Assembly: GCA_044226845.1 (NCBI GenBank) | Contig: JBGAGG010000007.1 | Coordinates: forward strand, 181,905-245,904 | Direction: 5' to 3' | Length of the DNA stretch: 64,000 nucleotides | Origin: JAFDZO01 sp044226845 | GTDB lineage: Bacteria; Bacteroidota; Ignavibacteria; Tepidaquicellales; Tepidaquicellaceae | Part shown: positions 1 through 8,913 of the stretch, piece after piece | Layout: each line of letters starts with the position of its first letter | Numbering within the stretch: the first letter of the stretch is position 1 | Notes under the pieces: generated by a model | What the model saw: only the letters and a program-made list of their open reading frames with translations | Told to the model about the DNA's origin: nothing | Database searches by the model: none | Position numbers and translations under genes: made by a program

Positions 1-911
1 TTCCCTGAAAACAGTGAGGTTTTTTTAGAAGGATTAGAAGCTGCACCCATATATTGAGAATAAATTTTATCGGTAAACAGATCAGATTTTTTGAAATCAA
101 TAGTATTTCCTCTGAATTTAGAAGTAATTCTTCCCATTGATGTATCAGTCTTTTCGTAATAAGTAAATTTATAAATTTCACTTGAAGAAATTATAATGTT
201 GTTATCGATTACATCTACTTTCCATGCATAGGAAGTTTTATTGTTGAACTCTCTTGCAGAGATAGGATACTGATAAACATTCACAGGAATATTGCTCTTA
301 TCGTAGAATAACGGATTTGAAACAAAAGCATCATATGCAGATTGACCGGGAATAATTTCAACTATTCTTAGAGCGTAAGAGAAATTTCTGAAATTATTTG
401 TAGTTGACGGCACCCATGAAAAAATGGGGATTTTGTTCTCAACGTTTGACTGATGAGCAGGGTAGATTAAAGTCGGCGGAGTAATATTTTCTAATTTTTT
501 TGCCAGACAATCGGAGGTTAAAAAAATGTTTGTTAAATCCTCATATGCACTAACGCATATCTGATAATTCCCTGAGGGAAGACTCCCCGTATTTTTTATA
601 ACATCCCGTATCTTACTATCCTGATAAACAACATCTATGCTTCCTAATTGCGCTGCCGTCATAGAGTTAATCCCCGGAGCAATAACGAAAGTCTTTGTAG
701 TTGCAGTAATTACGTTGCCCTTTACAGCTTCCGTTATTACACCCTTCAGATAAATGGATTTATTCGCATTAGTGTTGTTAATAATTTTTATTTTCCACAG
801 GTCTTCAATGAAGAAGCGGGTTGGCGGCGGCTGTGTAATGGTAATTGAAATCTGCGCCCGGGAGACGGAGCAAATCAGAAGAAATAGTAAAATTAATTTA
901 GAGACTTTCAT
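1..911 (-). CDS. Secreted beta-rich surface protein, partial (C-terminus beyond window)
   Basis: The frame opens with ATG at 911 and runs leftward without a stop past base 1, so 303 codons are visible and the C-terminus is missing. Residues 1-19 form a Sec signal peptide ending SVSRAQ. The mature N-terminus (QPPPTRFFIEDLWKIKI) matches the start of the 1280-residue neighbour (PPPGKLNVENLWSVTL). Both continue with a second shared landmark (LPSGNYQICV here, VPSGSYNICL there) and an FN3-like module with FSWVP and SYAWKVDV. The start lies 19 bp after the stop of the 931-2883 gene, so it is the last visible gene of a four-gene minus-strand operon. Function is unknown; an exported structural or adhesive surface protein is inferred. 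Confidence 0.8.
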   Translation of the reverse strand, partial: MKVSKLILLFLLICSVSRAQISITITQPPPTRFFIEDLWKIKIINNTNANKSIYLKGVITEAVKGNVITATTKTFVIAPGINSMTAAQLGSIDVVYQDSKIRDVIKNTGSLPSGNYQICVSAYEDLTNIFLTSDCLAKKLENITPPTLIYPAHQSNVENKIPIFSWVPSTTNNFRNFSYALRIVEIIPGQSAYDAFVSNPLFYDKSNIPVNVYQYPISAREFNNKTSYAWKVDVIDNNIIISSSEIYKFTYYEKTDTSMGRITSKFRGNTIDFKKSDLFTDKIYSQYMGAASNPSKKTSLFSG

Positions 912-930
912 TTTAAAATTTAGTTTTGTT

Positions 931-2883
931 TCAATTAAATTCAATTGATTGTTCCGGCGTTGTCTGCACATCACCGTTCTCGTAAAGTATTTTAATTGAA
1001 TAAGAATATTTAACAGGGGATTGGATTTCCTTATCTGTAAAATTTACACCCGTAAGTATATCGCTTAGCTGATAAGAATATTCTTCATCGTTTTCTTTTC
1101 TCATTACAAAATATCCTGTAACAGGAGAGGAAGAACTCTTTACAGCATCCCATGATATATCTATTGAGTTATCTGCTTTATTATGAGTGAGTGTTATTTT
1201 TATCTGCGGAGCCTCGATATTATTATCTGTTGTTAAAGATATAACGGATAATTGTGATGCCTGCGAAATATTTCCCGTAATATCTGCAGAAGATATTTTA
1301 TAGTAGTAAGTTTTACCTGCTGACGCGTTATTGTCTGTAAATGAAGTTTGTTCTTTGGTGACAGTACCAATTTCCGAATATCCTGACACACTATCTTCAG
1401 AACGGTATATTTTATACCCTGCAAGATCCGTTTCAAACTGTTTTACCCATGTTAAGATAACGGTATTATTTTCAGATGTGATTTCGGTAATGATCGGAAT
1501 TGACGGCGGAATTACATCCTTCAATTTAACTGCAACGGACTGAGAATAATCGCTGTTCATATATTTTTGATTTACAGCTACAACTTTATAATAGAAATCA
1601 TTCAAAGCGCCTTTTGAAAGAGTATCTGTGTAGGAAGTTTCTTTTAATGGCAGGGGAGTTAAAAGCAGGAACTCACTTTCATTTCCTTTTGTATTTCTGT
1701 AAAGCTTGTAGCCGATAACGTTTGATGAAGGGCTTTTATTCCAGGTAAGAGATACGTTAACTGAATCACTTACAGCTGTAAGATTTTCCGGTACGGCAGG
1801 CTTCGAATAATCATTATTGATAGCGGCAATCACTGAAGAATTATTTGTCATTCCGCCGTTATTTTCAGAGGAGATATAATAAAAATATTTTTTGTTTTGT
1901 TCGGCAGTAATATCCGTATACATTGTATCAGCGGGTGAGATAAGAGAAGAATTTATTTTTGTAAATTCTCCTTTTGCATCATCACTTCTGTAAATGTTAA
2001 ATCCTTTCAGATTGTTCTGTGACTGAACATGCCAATATAGAGTGAGCTGATTATTTCCATCATATCTAACGTTCATAGCTCTAGGTGGAAGAGCGACTGA
2101 TTCCACAGTAATTGAAACACTTGCAGATGGTGCGCTTTCATTTCCAAAGGCATCGAGTCCCGTATAAGTATAACTGAATGTTCCACCTGAGCTTAACGAA
2201 TCTGCAAACAAATATGCCTGTTTCTTTTCTGTATCAAAAACATACACGGGTTTTTCAGTTAATTTTTTCCCGTCTTTGTATATGTTATAAGAAATAAATT
2301 TGTCCTCTTCGGCTGCCCAGTTGCAGAATATTTTCTCATTATTCTGAGCAAGAGTTAAAGTGTTATTTACTAATGAAGCGGGATCATTCATTCCGGCTTC
2401 ATCTGTTGTTCCTAACTCAACTTCCGAACCTGATCGGAGATAACTTAATTTGTAAGTGTATCTCTTACCAGTTTCAATTTTTGAGTCCGAGTATCCCATC
2501 CCTGCATATTTTGCAAAGTCATTATTTAATAATGTCTGAAGAATGAGAGTAAACTCCCAGTTCTCATATTCCATCGCATCTTTAGGAGTGCTGTAAATAA
2601 TGTAGTTATAGATTGCATTATTTTTATCGCCTGCCTTCATCTCACTTTCAGTTAGCTTAGCAGGTTTTTTTAAGGGCTTATCGTTAAGTTTTACCCAGTT
2701 ATTATCTGCATTATCTTTTCTGTAGATATTAACACCTTCATCAAAACGGTTTTTTTCCTGAAACCATTTTATAGTGATAGCATTTTCTTTGGGAGTGTAT
2801 CCTGCCTTCACAAACGAATTCTGCGCCTGCGATACCTGCGAAAAAATTAAGACAAGAAAAATTATTTTAATATATTTGTTCAT
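931..2883 (-). CDS. Secreted protein of about six fibronectin type III-like modules
   Basis: I place the start at the ATG at 2883 (650 residues). An upstream in-frame TTG at 2910 would overlap the preceding gene and put charged residues before the signal peptide. The N-terminus (MNKYIKIIFLVLIFSQVSQAQ) is a clear Sec signal peptide. The rest is a chain of about six 90-100-residue modules with FN3 hallmarks: a Trp in strand B (LTLYWHV, VSLTWNKS, VILTWVKQ, IDISWDAV), then G(Y/F)-x-(I/L)-Y-R (GFNIYRSD, GYKLYRNT, GYKIYRSE) and a late Y-x-Y (FYYKVVA, YYYKISS). There is no T9SS tail or catalytic motif. It sits between two related secreted proteins in one operon and is probably an extracellular scaffold. 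Confidence 0.82.
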   Translation of the reverse strand: MNKYIKIIFLVLIFSQVSQAQNSFVKAGYTPKENAITIKWFQEKNRFDEGVNIYRKDNADNNWVKLNDKPLKKPAKLTESEMKAGDKNNAIYNYIIYSTPKDAMEYENWEFTLILQTLLNNDFAKYAGMGYSDSKIETGKRYTYKLSYLRSGSEVELGTTDEAGMNDPASLVNNTLTLAQNNEKIFCNWAAEEDKFISYNIYKDGKKLTEKPVYVFDTEKKQAYLFADSLSSGGTFSYTYTGLDAFGNESAPSASVSITVESVALPPRAMNVRYDGNNQLTLYWHVQSQNNLKGFNIYRSDDAKGEFTKINSSLISPADTMYTDITAEQNKKYFYYISSENNGGMTNNSSVIAAINNDYSKPAVPENLTAVSDSVNVSLTWNKSPSSNVIGYKLYRNTKGNESEFLLLTPLPLKETSYTDTLSKGALNDFYYKVVAVNQKYMNSDYSQSVAVKLKDVIPPSIPIITEITSENNTVILTWVKQFETDLAGYKIYRSEDSVSGYSEIGTVTKEQTSFTDNNASAGKTYYYKISSADITGNISQASQLSVISLTTDNNIEAPQIKITLTHNKADNSIDISWDAVKSSSSPVTGYFVMRKENDEEYSYQLSDILTGVNFTDKEIQSPVKYSYSIKILYENGDVQTTPEQSIEFN

Positions 2884-2903
2884 TTGTTTTCTTAAAATTT
2901 TAT

Positions 2904-5900
2904 TTAGCAATGATCTTCAAATGCAAAGCTTCCGTTTTTATATCTCATTTTTAATGTTACGGTTTTACAAAATCTCCAAAAGCATCCTTTTGCGCTGATA
3001 GAACCCGCGAAACATACTGGGTTTGGCAACTGTGCTTCAAGAGTTGCAGTAATTGAACCTGAAAGAACTGTCAAATCTCCTTCATCAAAGTAGACATCAT
3101 AATGAAATCCAAGCTCTGCTGAACCTGTAATCACTGCTCCGCCTGTGAATTGGAACGGAGAGTATGCAAGAGCGCCGTTTATTGCAACGCTTCCCCATGC
3201 TCTTCCATAAAATATTGCCCAATGCTGCGGACCTGAATCTACAGAGTAACCAACTCCGAATGCGATATTTGATGAATTTAAATTCACATAAGCTGTAGCT
3301 ACAGTTGTACCGCAATACATATTCATTGTTACCGGAGTTTGAGGCGTACCTACATTTAAGTACCAGGTATCTGAGCCGAAGTACAGAGCAAGATTTCCGT
3401 TTCCGCAAACAACGTTATCGATGTTTGCATTTACATTAACATCAGCACTGAAAAATTTCTGATTCGGATTTATTACAACTTTTATAACTGCTCCGCCGTA
3501 TATTTTTGCATTCGTATTGCCTCTTCCTGCTAGCAGGTAAACATCTCCAGTTAATGTACTTTCAAAACCGTTTCCAATCGTTACTTCAAGTGAAGTCTTT
3601 CCCCATATTTTATATCCGTCATCACTTGTGGACATAAACGGAACTTCTGCATAAATTCCGAAAGTTGTTCCGCCATCAGGTACATAGGTATTATTTCCAA
3701 TACCTACACCTGTATGTTTCATCTTAGAGTAAATCCTTCCCTTGAATCCGTATATTCCTAAATCTCCGATTCCAATAGCTACAGGAGTGCTTGGGAATTC
3801 TGCGTTTGCTTCAACAAACCAATACTTAAACCCTTGCGGCGCAACACCTAAAATAATTTTTCCACCAACTGAGTATTCAGTGGGATTGTGCATCATCATA
3901 TCAAATGTTGCCATGAAAGCTGTTCCGTATGTTGCGTCTTTTTTGTATTCTATAGATGCGCTGTAAGATGATTCCGAGTTCTGATATGTTACGCTTATTC
4001 CGTCCGGAGTGATTTCATTTGCATAGGAAATTTCTGAACCGCTGCCGCCTTTATTAGGGTTGCGGTAAAATTTATATCCTACACCGAAATCACTTCCGCC
4101 GGGTCCTGATAAATCTTCTGCTAAAATAATTTTGCCTTTAACTTCGAAGTTATAATTTCCGCTTCCGAAATTATTGAATCTGATTTTGTTGAGTGTTACA
4201 TCGTAGCCGTTGTATACCGAGCCGTTATAGTTATCAAGCTCAAGCCAGTGGCCTGATAGATTTTCGGATTCCTCAAATCCTATCTGAGCAGTTGATGTTA
4301 CATAAAAGTTATATGCATTCATCGTCCCGGTAGATAAATTTTTGTTCTGAGTATTATCTAATGTAAGATTAGATTGGAACACAACCCGTCCCTGTTTTAT
4401 TACTGCCGATTTCAAACTAATTTTTAATCTGTCATATTCTGAAGGACTATTACCGAATAAATATATATCTCCAAGATTTGTATTTGCTAAATCAAGTGTT
4501 CCGGGTCCGATGGAATAATCAGTAATTGGAATTACATAATTTAAATTTAGCCCGACCATAGGAATAAAAATTCCGCCTTTGAAATTACACTTCTTCAGTG
4601 AGTTATCTTTTATTTCCAGGAAAAATTTATTTACATCGCAGTCGAAGCCGTAGAATTTACTTTTATAACTCATACCGGTTATATCTGTTTTTGCAGTTAG
4701 ACCTTTTGAGTTGATATACATATCTCCTAAAATATTATCACCTGCGAGTTGAATATCGTTGAATCCGGAATTCACCGGGAAAATAACTTTACCTTTATTT
4801 ATTCTTATGCCGCCTTTCCATGTATCCTTCGGGACTAAGTCTATTACAACATTGGTCACATATAAGCTTAAGTCTTTATTTTTGTTTAATGGAACTGTAA
4901 ATGAAGCAGCACCTAAATCTGCTGCGAATTTTAATGAGCTTTGATTTTCGAAACCGATTTTTACACGTTCTCCATTACCGTATTTTATATAGTCAGGAAG
5001 TCCAACGTTTCCGCCGAGCTTGAGTGTAAGTTTATTATTTTTTACTGTGAAGAGTGTTTTTAAACTGAGCAGTTCCAAATTAAAGCCTGAAGGCTCAATA
5101 AGCTGAAAGCTTCCGTCATTCTTAGCAAGAAGATTATCAACAGATAGTTTTTCAACAGGATCTATTTTACACCATGCTTCAGAAGACTGCATCATAACTT
5201 TTCCATTTGTCTGCATATTATTACCTTTAGTGGTAAGCGGAAACTGTGAGCGGATATAACCGTAAATTGTTGCTCCGTCTGTACGAAGCGAAATAGTAGC
5301 TCCGAAGAATAAAGACTGAGTTTCGCTGTGTTCAATTTTAAAGCTTGTGCCACCGTTAGGAATAGCATCCTGAATTTGACCAGTCTTAACTTTCCAGTTA
5401 ACGCCGCTTTTTTCAATTTCAAGATTTTGAAATTTTACATATATCTGAGGTCCGTTATCCCAAAGCTTTACAATTCCGTCTCCTGCAAAATTTGACGGGC
5501 TTTTGTTTGAGATTGTAGAGACACTTACATCATATTTTCCGATCTTGAATTTTTTCACATCGCCTGCTAAATCTTCTCCGCCGGTAACTTTGAACTGGTA
5601 ATAGTCACTCTTTCCGACAATACCATTATTCTGATTTATGTATGCCTGAGAGAAAGCTTCAACTTTCCAGAAATATGATGAACCCTTATCCAGAATTCCC
5701 ATTTCAACAGTAAAATTTGTTGACTGTATATCAGCATTATAATTGAAATTTGTTATATCCTGTTTATAGTCAGGTGTTGCACCATCCAGAGCTTCTCTAC
5801 CGGCAGTATTTACTTTGTAAATTTTTAAGATATACTTAGTAATTGATTTGTTTGTATTCGCTTTCTTCCATGTGAATTTATATCCTGCATAAGTTGTATT

Positions 5901-6746
5901 ATTCATTCCGGGCAGCTGGCTTACATCTAAGTTCCCGTCATCGGAAGGAGTCATCAATTGTATAAAACCATCTGCAACAGGTGCAGTAACGTCAGCGGGA
6001 ACTGTAAAGCTTCTTATTTCACTTTTTGAGGAAGAAACCATATCGCCTTTATAATCCAGCAAACCGACCTGCCAGTAATAAGTTTTTCCTTTCTCAAGAG
6101 TTGGGGCAGAAACAGGATAAACTAGAAATGTAGGAGTCTGAACTTTTTCAAATTCAGGTGTCTGCAATGATTGCTGCGGAGTTCCATTTTTTTCTGCTAA
6201 AATAAATTTGTATTGATTTCCCTGACCGGGAAGCGGTGCCCATGAAAAATTCGGATTCTTATCGGAAATACTTGCATTGTTATCGGGAGAGATCAGGTTG
6301 ACAGCTGAAACATTGTTTACCGTATGATTAATACATTGAGTTCCTAAAGTAGAGCCTTCTTTAGTTTGAACTGTCAGACATATATTGTAACTGCCGGAAG
6401 GAACTTCACCAGTCTGCATTAGAATATCTTTGTAGCTCGGCTTAGGAAATGTTGTGCTGATAGGACTGACATCATTTACCGATAAATTTGAAGAGCCGGG
6501 CGGTAAATCAAATTCTCTGGTAATTCCGCGAAAAATTAATCCATCGGTGCTTTCAACCAATGTCCCCATCATAAACACTTTTACTGTATTTTGTGATGTA
6601 TTTTTCAGCGTTACAGACCAAAGATTTTCAACATTCAGTTTCCCGGGAGGAGGAACTTTCAGCTGAACAATCACCTGTGAATGAAGCTCCGCTGCAGTAA
6701 ATAAAAACAGGGAGAATAAAAACAAAAGTTTTAATTTTAGCTTCAT
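2904..6746 (-). CDS. Large secreted beta-rich surface protein (1280 aa)
   Basis: The signal peptide is MKLKLKLLFLFSLFLFTAAE, cleaved near LHSQ. Residues about 25-140 are the module shared with the two flanking genes. Residues about 150-400 hold two FN3-like modules with FSWAP/FTWKK and YYWQV/YFWKV motifs. The remaining ~850 residues are monotonous beta-strand repeats rich in Gly, Asn and aromatic residues, including repeated F-G-x-G and I-x-G-x motifs, and end in a Cys-containing tail (KGCFWRFCKTV). No T9SS sorting motif is present. Length and composition suggest a beta-solenoid or adhesin-like filament. I do not recognise the family. It is co-directional with its neighbours, with a 20-38 bp gap on either side. 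Confidence 0.8.
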   Translation of the reverse strand: MKLKLKLLFLFSLFLFTAAELHSQVIVQLKVPPPGKLNVENLWSVTLKNTSQNTVKVFMMGTLVESTDGLIFRGITREFDLPPGSSNLSVNDVSPISTTFPKPSYKDILMQTGEVPSGSYNICLTVQTKEGSTLGTQCINHTVNNVSAVNLISPDNNASISDKNPNFSWAPLPGQGNQYKFILAEKNGTPQQSLQTPEFEKVQTPTFLVYPVSAPTLEKGKTYYWQVGLLDYKGDMVSSSKSEIRSFTVPADVTAPVADGFIQLMTPSDDGNLDVSQLPGMNNTTYAGYKFTWKKANTNKSITKYILKIYKVNTAGREALDGATPDYKQDITNFNYNADIQSTNFTVEMGILDKGSSYFWKVEAFSQAYINQNNGIVGKSDYYQFKVTGGEDLAGDVKKFKIGKYDVSVSTISNKSPSNFAGDGIVKLWDNGPQIYVKFQNLEIEKSGVNWKVKTGQIQDAIPNGGTSFKIEHSETQSLFFGATISLRTDGATIYGYIRSQFPLTTKGNNMQTNGKVMMQSSEAWCKIDPVEKLSVDNLLAKNDGSFQLIEPSGFNLELLSLKTLFTVKNNKLTLKLGGNVGLPDYIKYGNGERVKIGFENQSSLKFAADLGAASFTVPLNKNKDLSLYVTNVVIDLVPKDTWKGGIRINKGKVIFPVNSGFNDIQLAGDNILGDMYINSKGLTAKTDITGMSYKSKFYGFDCDVNKFFLEIKDNSLKKCNFKGGIFIPMVGLNLNYVIPITDYSIGPGTLDLANTNLGDIYLFGNSPSEYDRLKISLKSAVIKQGRVVFQSNLTLDNTQNKNLSTGTMNAYNFYVTSTAQIGFEESENLSGHWLELDNYNGSVYNGYDVTLNKIRFNNFGSGNYNFEVKGKIILAEDLSGPGGSDFGVGYKFYRNPNKGGSGSEISYANEITPDGISVTYQNSESSYSASIEYKKDATYGTAFMATFDMMMHNPTEYSVGGKIILGVAPQGFKYWFVEANAEFPSTPVAIGIGDLGIYGFKGRIYSKMKHTGVGIGNNTYVPDGGTTFGIYAEVPFMSTSDDGYKIWGKTSLEVTIGNGFESTLTGDVYLLAGRGNTNAKIYGGAVIKVVINPNQKFFSADVNVNANIDNVVCGNGNLALYFGSDTWYLNVGTPQTPVTMNMYCGTTVATAYVNLNSSNIAFGVGYSVDSGPQHWAIFYGRAWGSVAINGALAYSPFQFTGGAVITGSAELGFHYDVYFDEGDLTVLSGSITATLEAQLPNPVCFAGSISAKGCFWRFCKTVTLKMRYKNGSFAFEDHC

Positions 6747-6784
6747 ATATTTTAATGTTTTGAAATAAGAGTATGAGTTAAACT

Positions 6785-7204
6785 TTATAATTGTATATTT
6801 TTAAAGCCAAGCCGTGGACCATATTTTTGCCTGACACTCAAAGTTAAGCTGCAGTTATTCATAATTCCGGAGTTGGTTTTAAAAATTGAAATCAAACAAT
6901 TTTTATCGTAAAATTTTGAAACAATACTACCTGTTTCTTTTTCAGTAATAATTGTAAGCCCGGGGACAAGTTTAAACTCAGGACTTATATCTTTGAACAT
7001 TGTTTTACCGTCTTTATCATACAAACTACTTTCAAGAAAAACTTTATAAGTGTTAGTTGTAGTATTGTTCAAACTAAAAACAAAGGTATCACCCTCAGGT
7101 TTTGATATGTCTATCATTACCTGTGAATTTATATTTTGATCATTTATTATTAGTATTGGCATCATGAAAGTGGAATTTAATATGAGGTTTGATCTTTGTG
7201 ACAT
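6785..7204 (-). CDS. Short secreted paralog of the neighbouring N-terminal module
   Basis: This is a 139-residue protein, first gene of the minus-strand surface operon. After a poor hydrophobic N-terminus it is essentially one copy of the module found at the start of the two larger genes. Compare SLNNTTTNTYKVFLESSLYD with TLKNTSQNTVKVFMMGTLVE, and the later PEFKLVPGL with REFDLPPGS. It also keeps the third landmark (NNCSLTLSVRQK versus GSYNICLTVQTK). It may be a stand-alone single-domain subunit, or the stump of a longer gene that lost its C-terminus. The start at 7204 is ATG; the weak signal peptide leaves some doubt about it. Confidence 0.65.
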   Translation of the reverse strand: MSQRSNLILNSTFMMPILIINDQNINSQVMIDISKPEGDTFVFSLNNTTTNTYKVFLESSLYDKDGKTMFKDISPEFKLVPGLTIITEKETGSIVSKFYDKNCLISIFKTNSGIMNNCSLTLSVRQKYGPRLGFKNIQL

Positions 7205-7220
7205 ATTTATTTTTCGTGTT

Positions 7221-7251
7221 CAAACTAAACTTTTTCAGCTTTCAATTCAAA
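7221..7251 (-). promoter_or_regulatory. Candidate promoter of the minus-strand surface operon
   Basis: Read on the minus strand: TTTG (7248-7251), 20 nt, then TAGTTTG (7221-7227), 17 bp ahead of the ATG at 7204. It resembles the Bacteroidota -33/-7 pattern, with one base fewer in the -7 box (TAnTTTG instead of TAnnTTTG). Confidence 0.35.
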
Positions 7252-7315
7252 GAAAGATTTTTCAGTTTGTAATAGGTCAAATTTAATGTAAATTAAGAAA
7301 AAGCTTTAAAATTAG

Positions 7316-7346
7316 TTTGAAATAGGCTTTTTTGAAACTAATTTTG
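7316..7346 (+). promoter_or_regulatory. Bacteroidota-type promoter of paralog 1
   Basis: TTTG at 7316-7319, a 19-nt spacer and TAATTTTG at 7339-7346 match the Bacteroidota housekeeping consensus TTTG-N19/20-TAnnTTTG. Transcription should begin near 7352, only a few bases ahead of the ATG at 7356, so the message is predicted to be nearly leaderless. The site shares a 151-bp divergent region with the secreted-protein operon. Confidence 0.6.
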
Positions 7347-7355
7347 TAATTAGTC

Positions 7356-8792
7356 ATGCTTAACTCCAATCTCATAAAAATTCTCGGAACTCTCACAAAA
7401 GATGAGCTTAAAAGCTTTGAAGACTTTGTTTCTTCCCCTTATTATAATAAAAAGCCGACCGTAATAACTCTTTTAAAAGAACTTAAGAAATATTATCCCG
7501 GCTTTACTGATTCCTCGCTTACTAAGGAAAGCATTTATCAGAAGATCTATAAAGGAAAAAATTTTAATGACGGAGTATTGCGTAATCAGATGTCTGAACT
7601 GTATAAATTGCTTTTAAAATTTATCGGCACTGAAGCGTTTAATAGAGACAGTGTTGAATTCAAGATCAAGGTTTCAAGGGAGCTCATGCTGAAAGGATTA
7701 TCTAAAACTTTCAAGAATTATTATGATGATCTGAAAAAGGAAACAGAGAAAGAAAATTTAATAGAAAATGAATACTATTACTGGAACCGCGCAGTGCTTG
7801 ATGAGCAGTATGAAGATAGTCTTTTATTTTCCGGATATGCCCCGGGAGTACCGGTAAATAATCTTTATGGAAATAATTTTATTTATTTTACTCTGATAAA
7901 ATTATTTAAAATAATGCATAACCTGCATGCTACAGAAGTAAATACAAATGTATATTATGATAAAAGCATTTTAAGAGAGTTTTTAAGTCTTTTGGATACT
8001 CAAACTTTTCTGGAGCGTATTAAAGAGGTCTCAGAAAAGGACTATAATATTGTTTCAATGTATTATTATATGTCAAAAGCACTGATGGATTATAATGACT
8101 TTGATTCCTTTTATAAGTTTTACAATCTTGTTGAAAACAATTATATATTATTTGCCGAAGGCGAAAGGTATGCTTTGTATATTCAGCTGAACAATATAGC
8201 TTCTAATACTAAGGCCGGTAAAGTGATTCTTTTAGATATCTATAAAAGCATGCTTGAAAAGAAAATTTACAAAGCAGGAGAGAACGGATATCTAAATCAT
8301 TTGCTGTTCAGTTATATCTTAACAAATGCATTACATAAAAAAGAACTTGATTGGGCAGAAAGTTTTATAGATAAATATATCGGAGAGATTGATCCCGTTT
8401 ATCAGGAAAATATGATGCATTACAGTAAGGCGCATCTTTATTTTGAAATGAAGGATTTTAATAAATCATTAGAGCAGATTATAAAGGTAAAGGCAGATAA
8501 TTTTATGTTCAAGCATCAGACTTATAAGCTCACTGTTGAAAATTATTATGAGGTGAACGAAATAGAACAGCTTTACTATTCTATAGATAATTTTAAACAT
8601 TATATAGCAAAAGGAAATCTTCGTGAAGACTGGATCAAATATTATGAAAATTATCTTGCATCTGTAAAAGAATTAGTGAAATTAAAAGAAGGTAAAGAGA
8701 AAGATACTTTTAAGATAGATAAACTTTTGAAAGAAGCTACAGGAGATATGGGCTGGGTGATCGCTAAATTAAAAGAACTAAACTTTAATTAG
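7356..8792 (+). CDS. Helical cytoplasmic protein, ~490-aa paralog family, copy 1
   Basis: 478 residues, no signal peptide or membrane segment, almost wholly helical. It is one of four intact paralogs in this window. The shared N-terminal block (residues 1-90) reads L-x-KDELK-x-F-x-x-F-x-x-SP-x-x-N, then YP-x-F, then a basic/aromatic K-x-Y-x-x-x-x-FND motif and a helix ending LL-x-KF. The C-terminal half carries a WAESFIDKY motif (about residue 332) followed by TPR-like helix pairs ending GWVIAKLKEL. No DNA-binding or catalytic motif is recognisable. It is divergent from the secreted-protein operon, and the other copies are likewise divergent from secreted-protein genes. A regulatory or chaperone role for surface proteins is inference from context only. 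Confidence 0.8.
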   Translation: MLNSNLIKILGTLTKDELKSFEDFVSSPYYNKKPTVITLLKELKKYYPGFTDSSLTKESIYQKIYKGKNFNDGVLRNQMSELYKLLLKFIGTEAFNRDSVEFKIKVSRELMLKGLSKTFKNYYDDLKKETEKENLIENEYYYWNRAVLDEQYEDSLLFSGYAPGVPVNNLYGNNFIYFTLIKLFKIMHNLHATEVNTNVYYDKSILREFLSLLDTQTFLERIKEVSEKDYNIVSMYYYMSKALMDYNDFDSFYKFYNLVENNYILFAEGERYALYIQLNNIASNTKAGKVILLDIYKSMLEKKIYKAGENGYLNHLLFSYILTNALHKKELDWAESFIDKYIGEIDPVYQENMMHYSKAHLYFEMKDFNKSLEQIIKVKADNFMFKHQTYKLTVENYYEVNEIEQLYYSIDNFKHYIAKGNLREDWIKYYENYLASVKELVKLKEGKEKDTFKIDKLLKEATGDMGWVIAKLKELNFN

Positions 8793-8913
8793 TTACATAT
8801 CTGGCTGCACTTTGCCAAAAATGTCAGGATGTAAGAATGAAAACTACTGGAAATGAGCTTTTAAATGCAATTTGACGGCATAATCTTTGTGTATTCTGAC
8901 ATATAGTACAACT

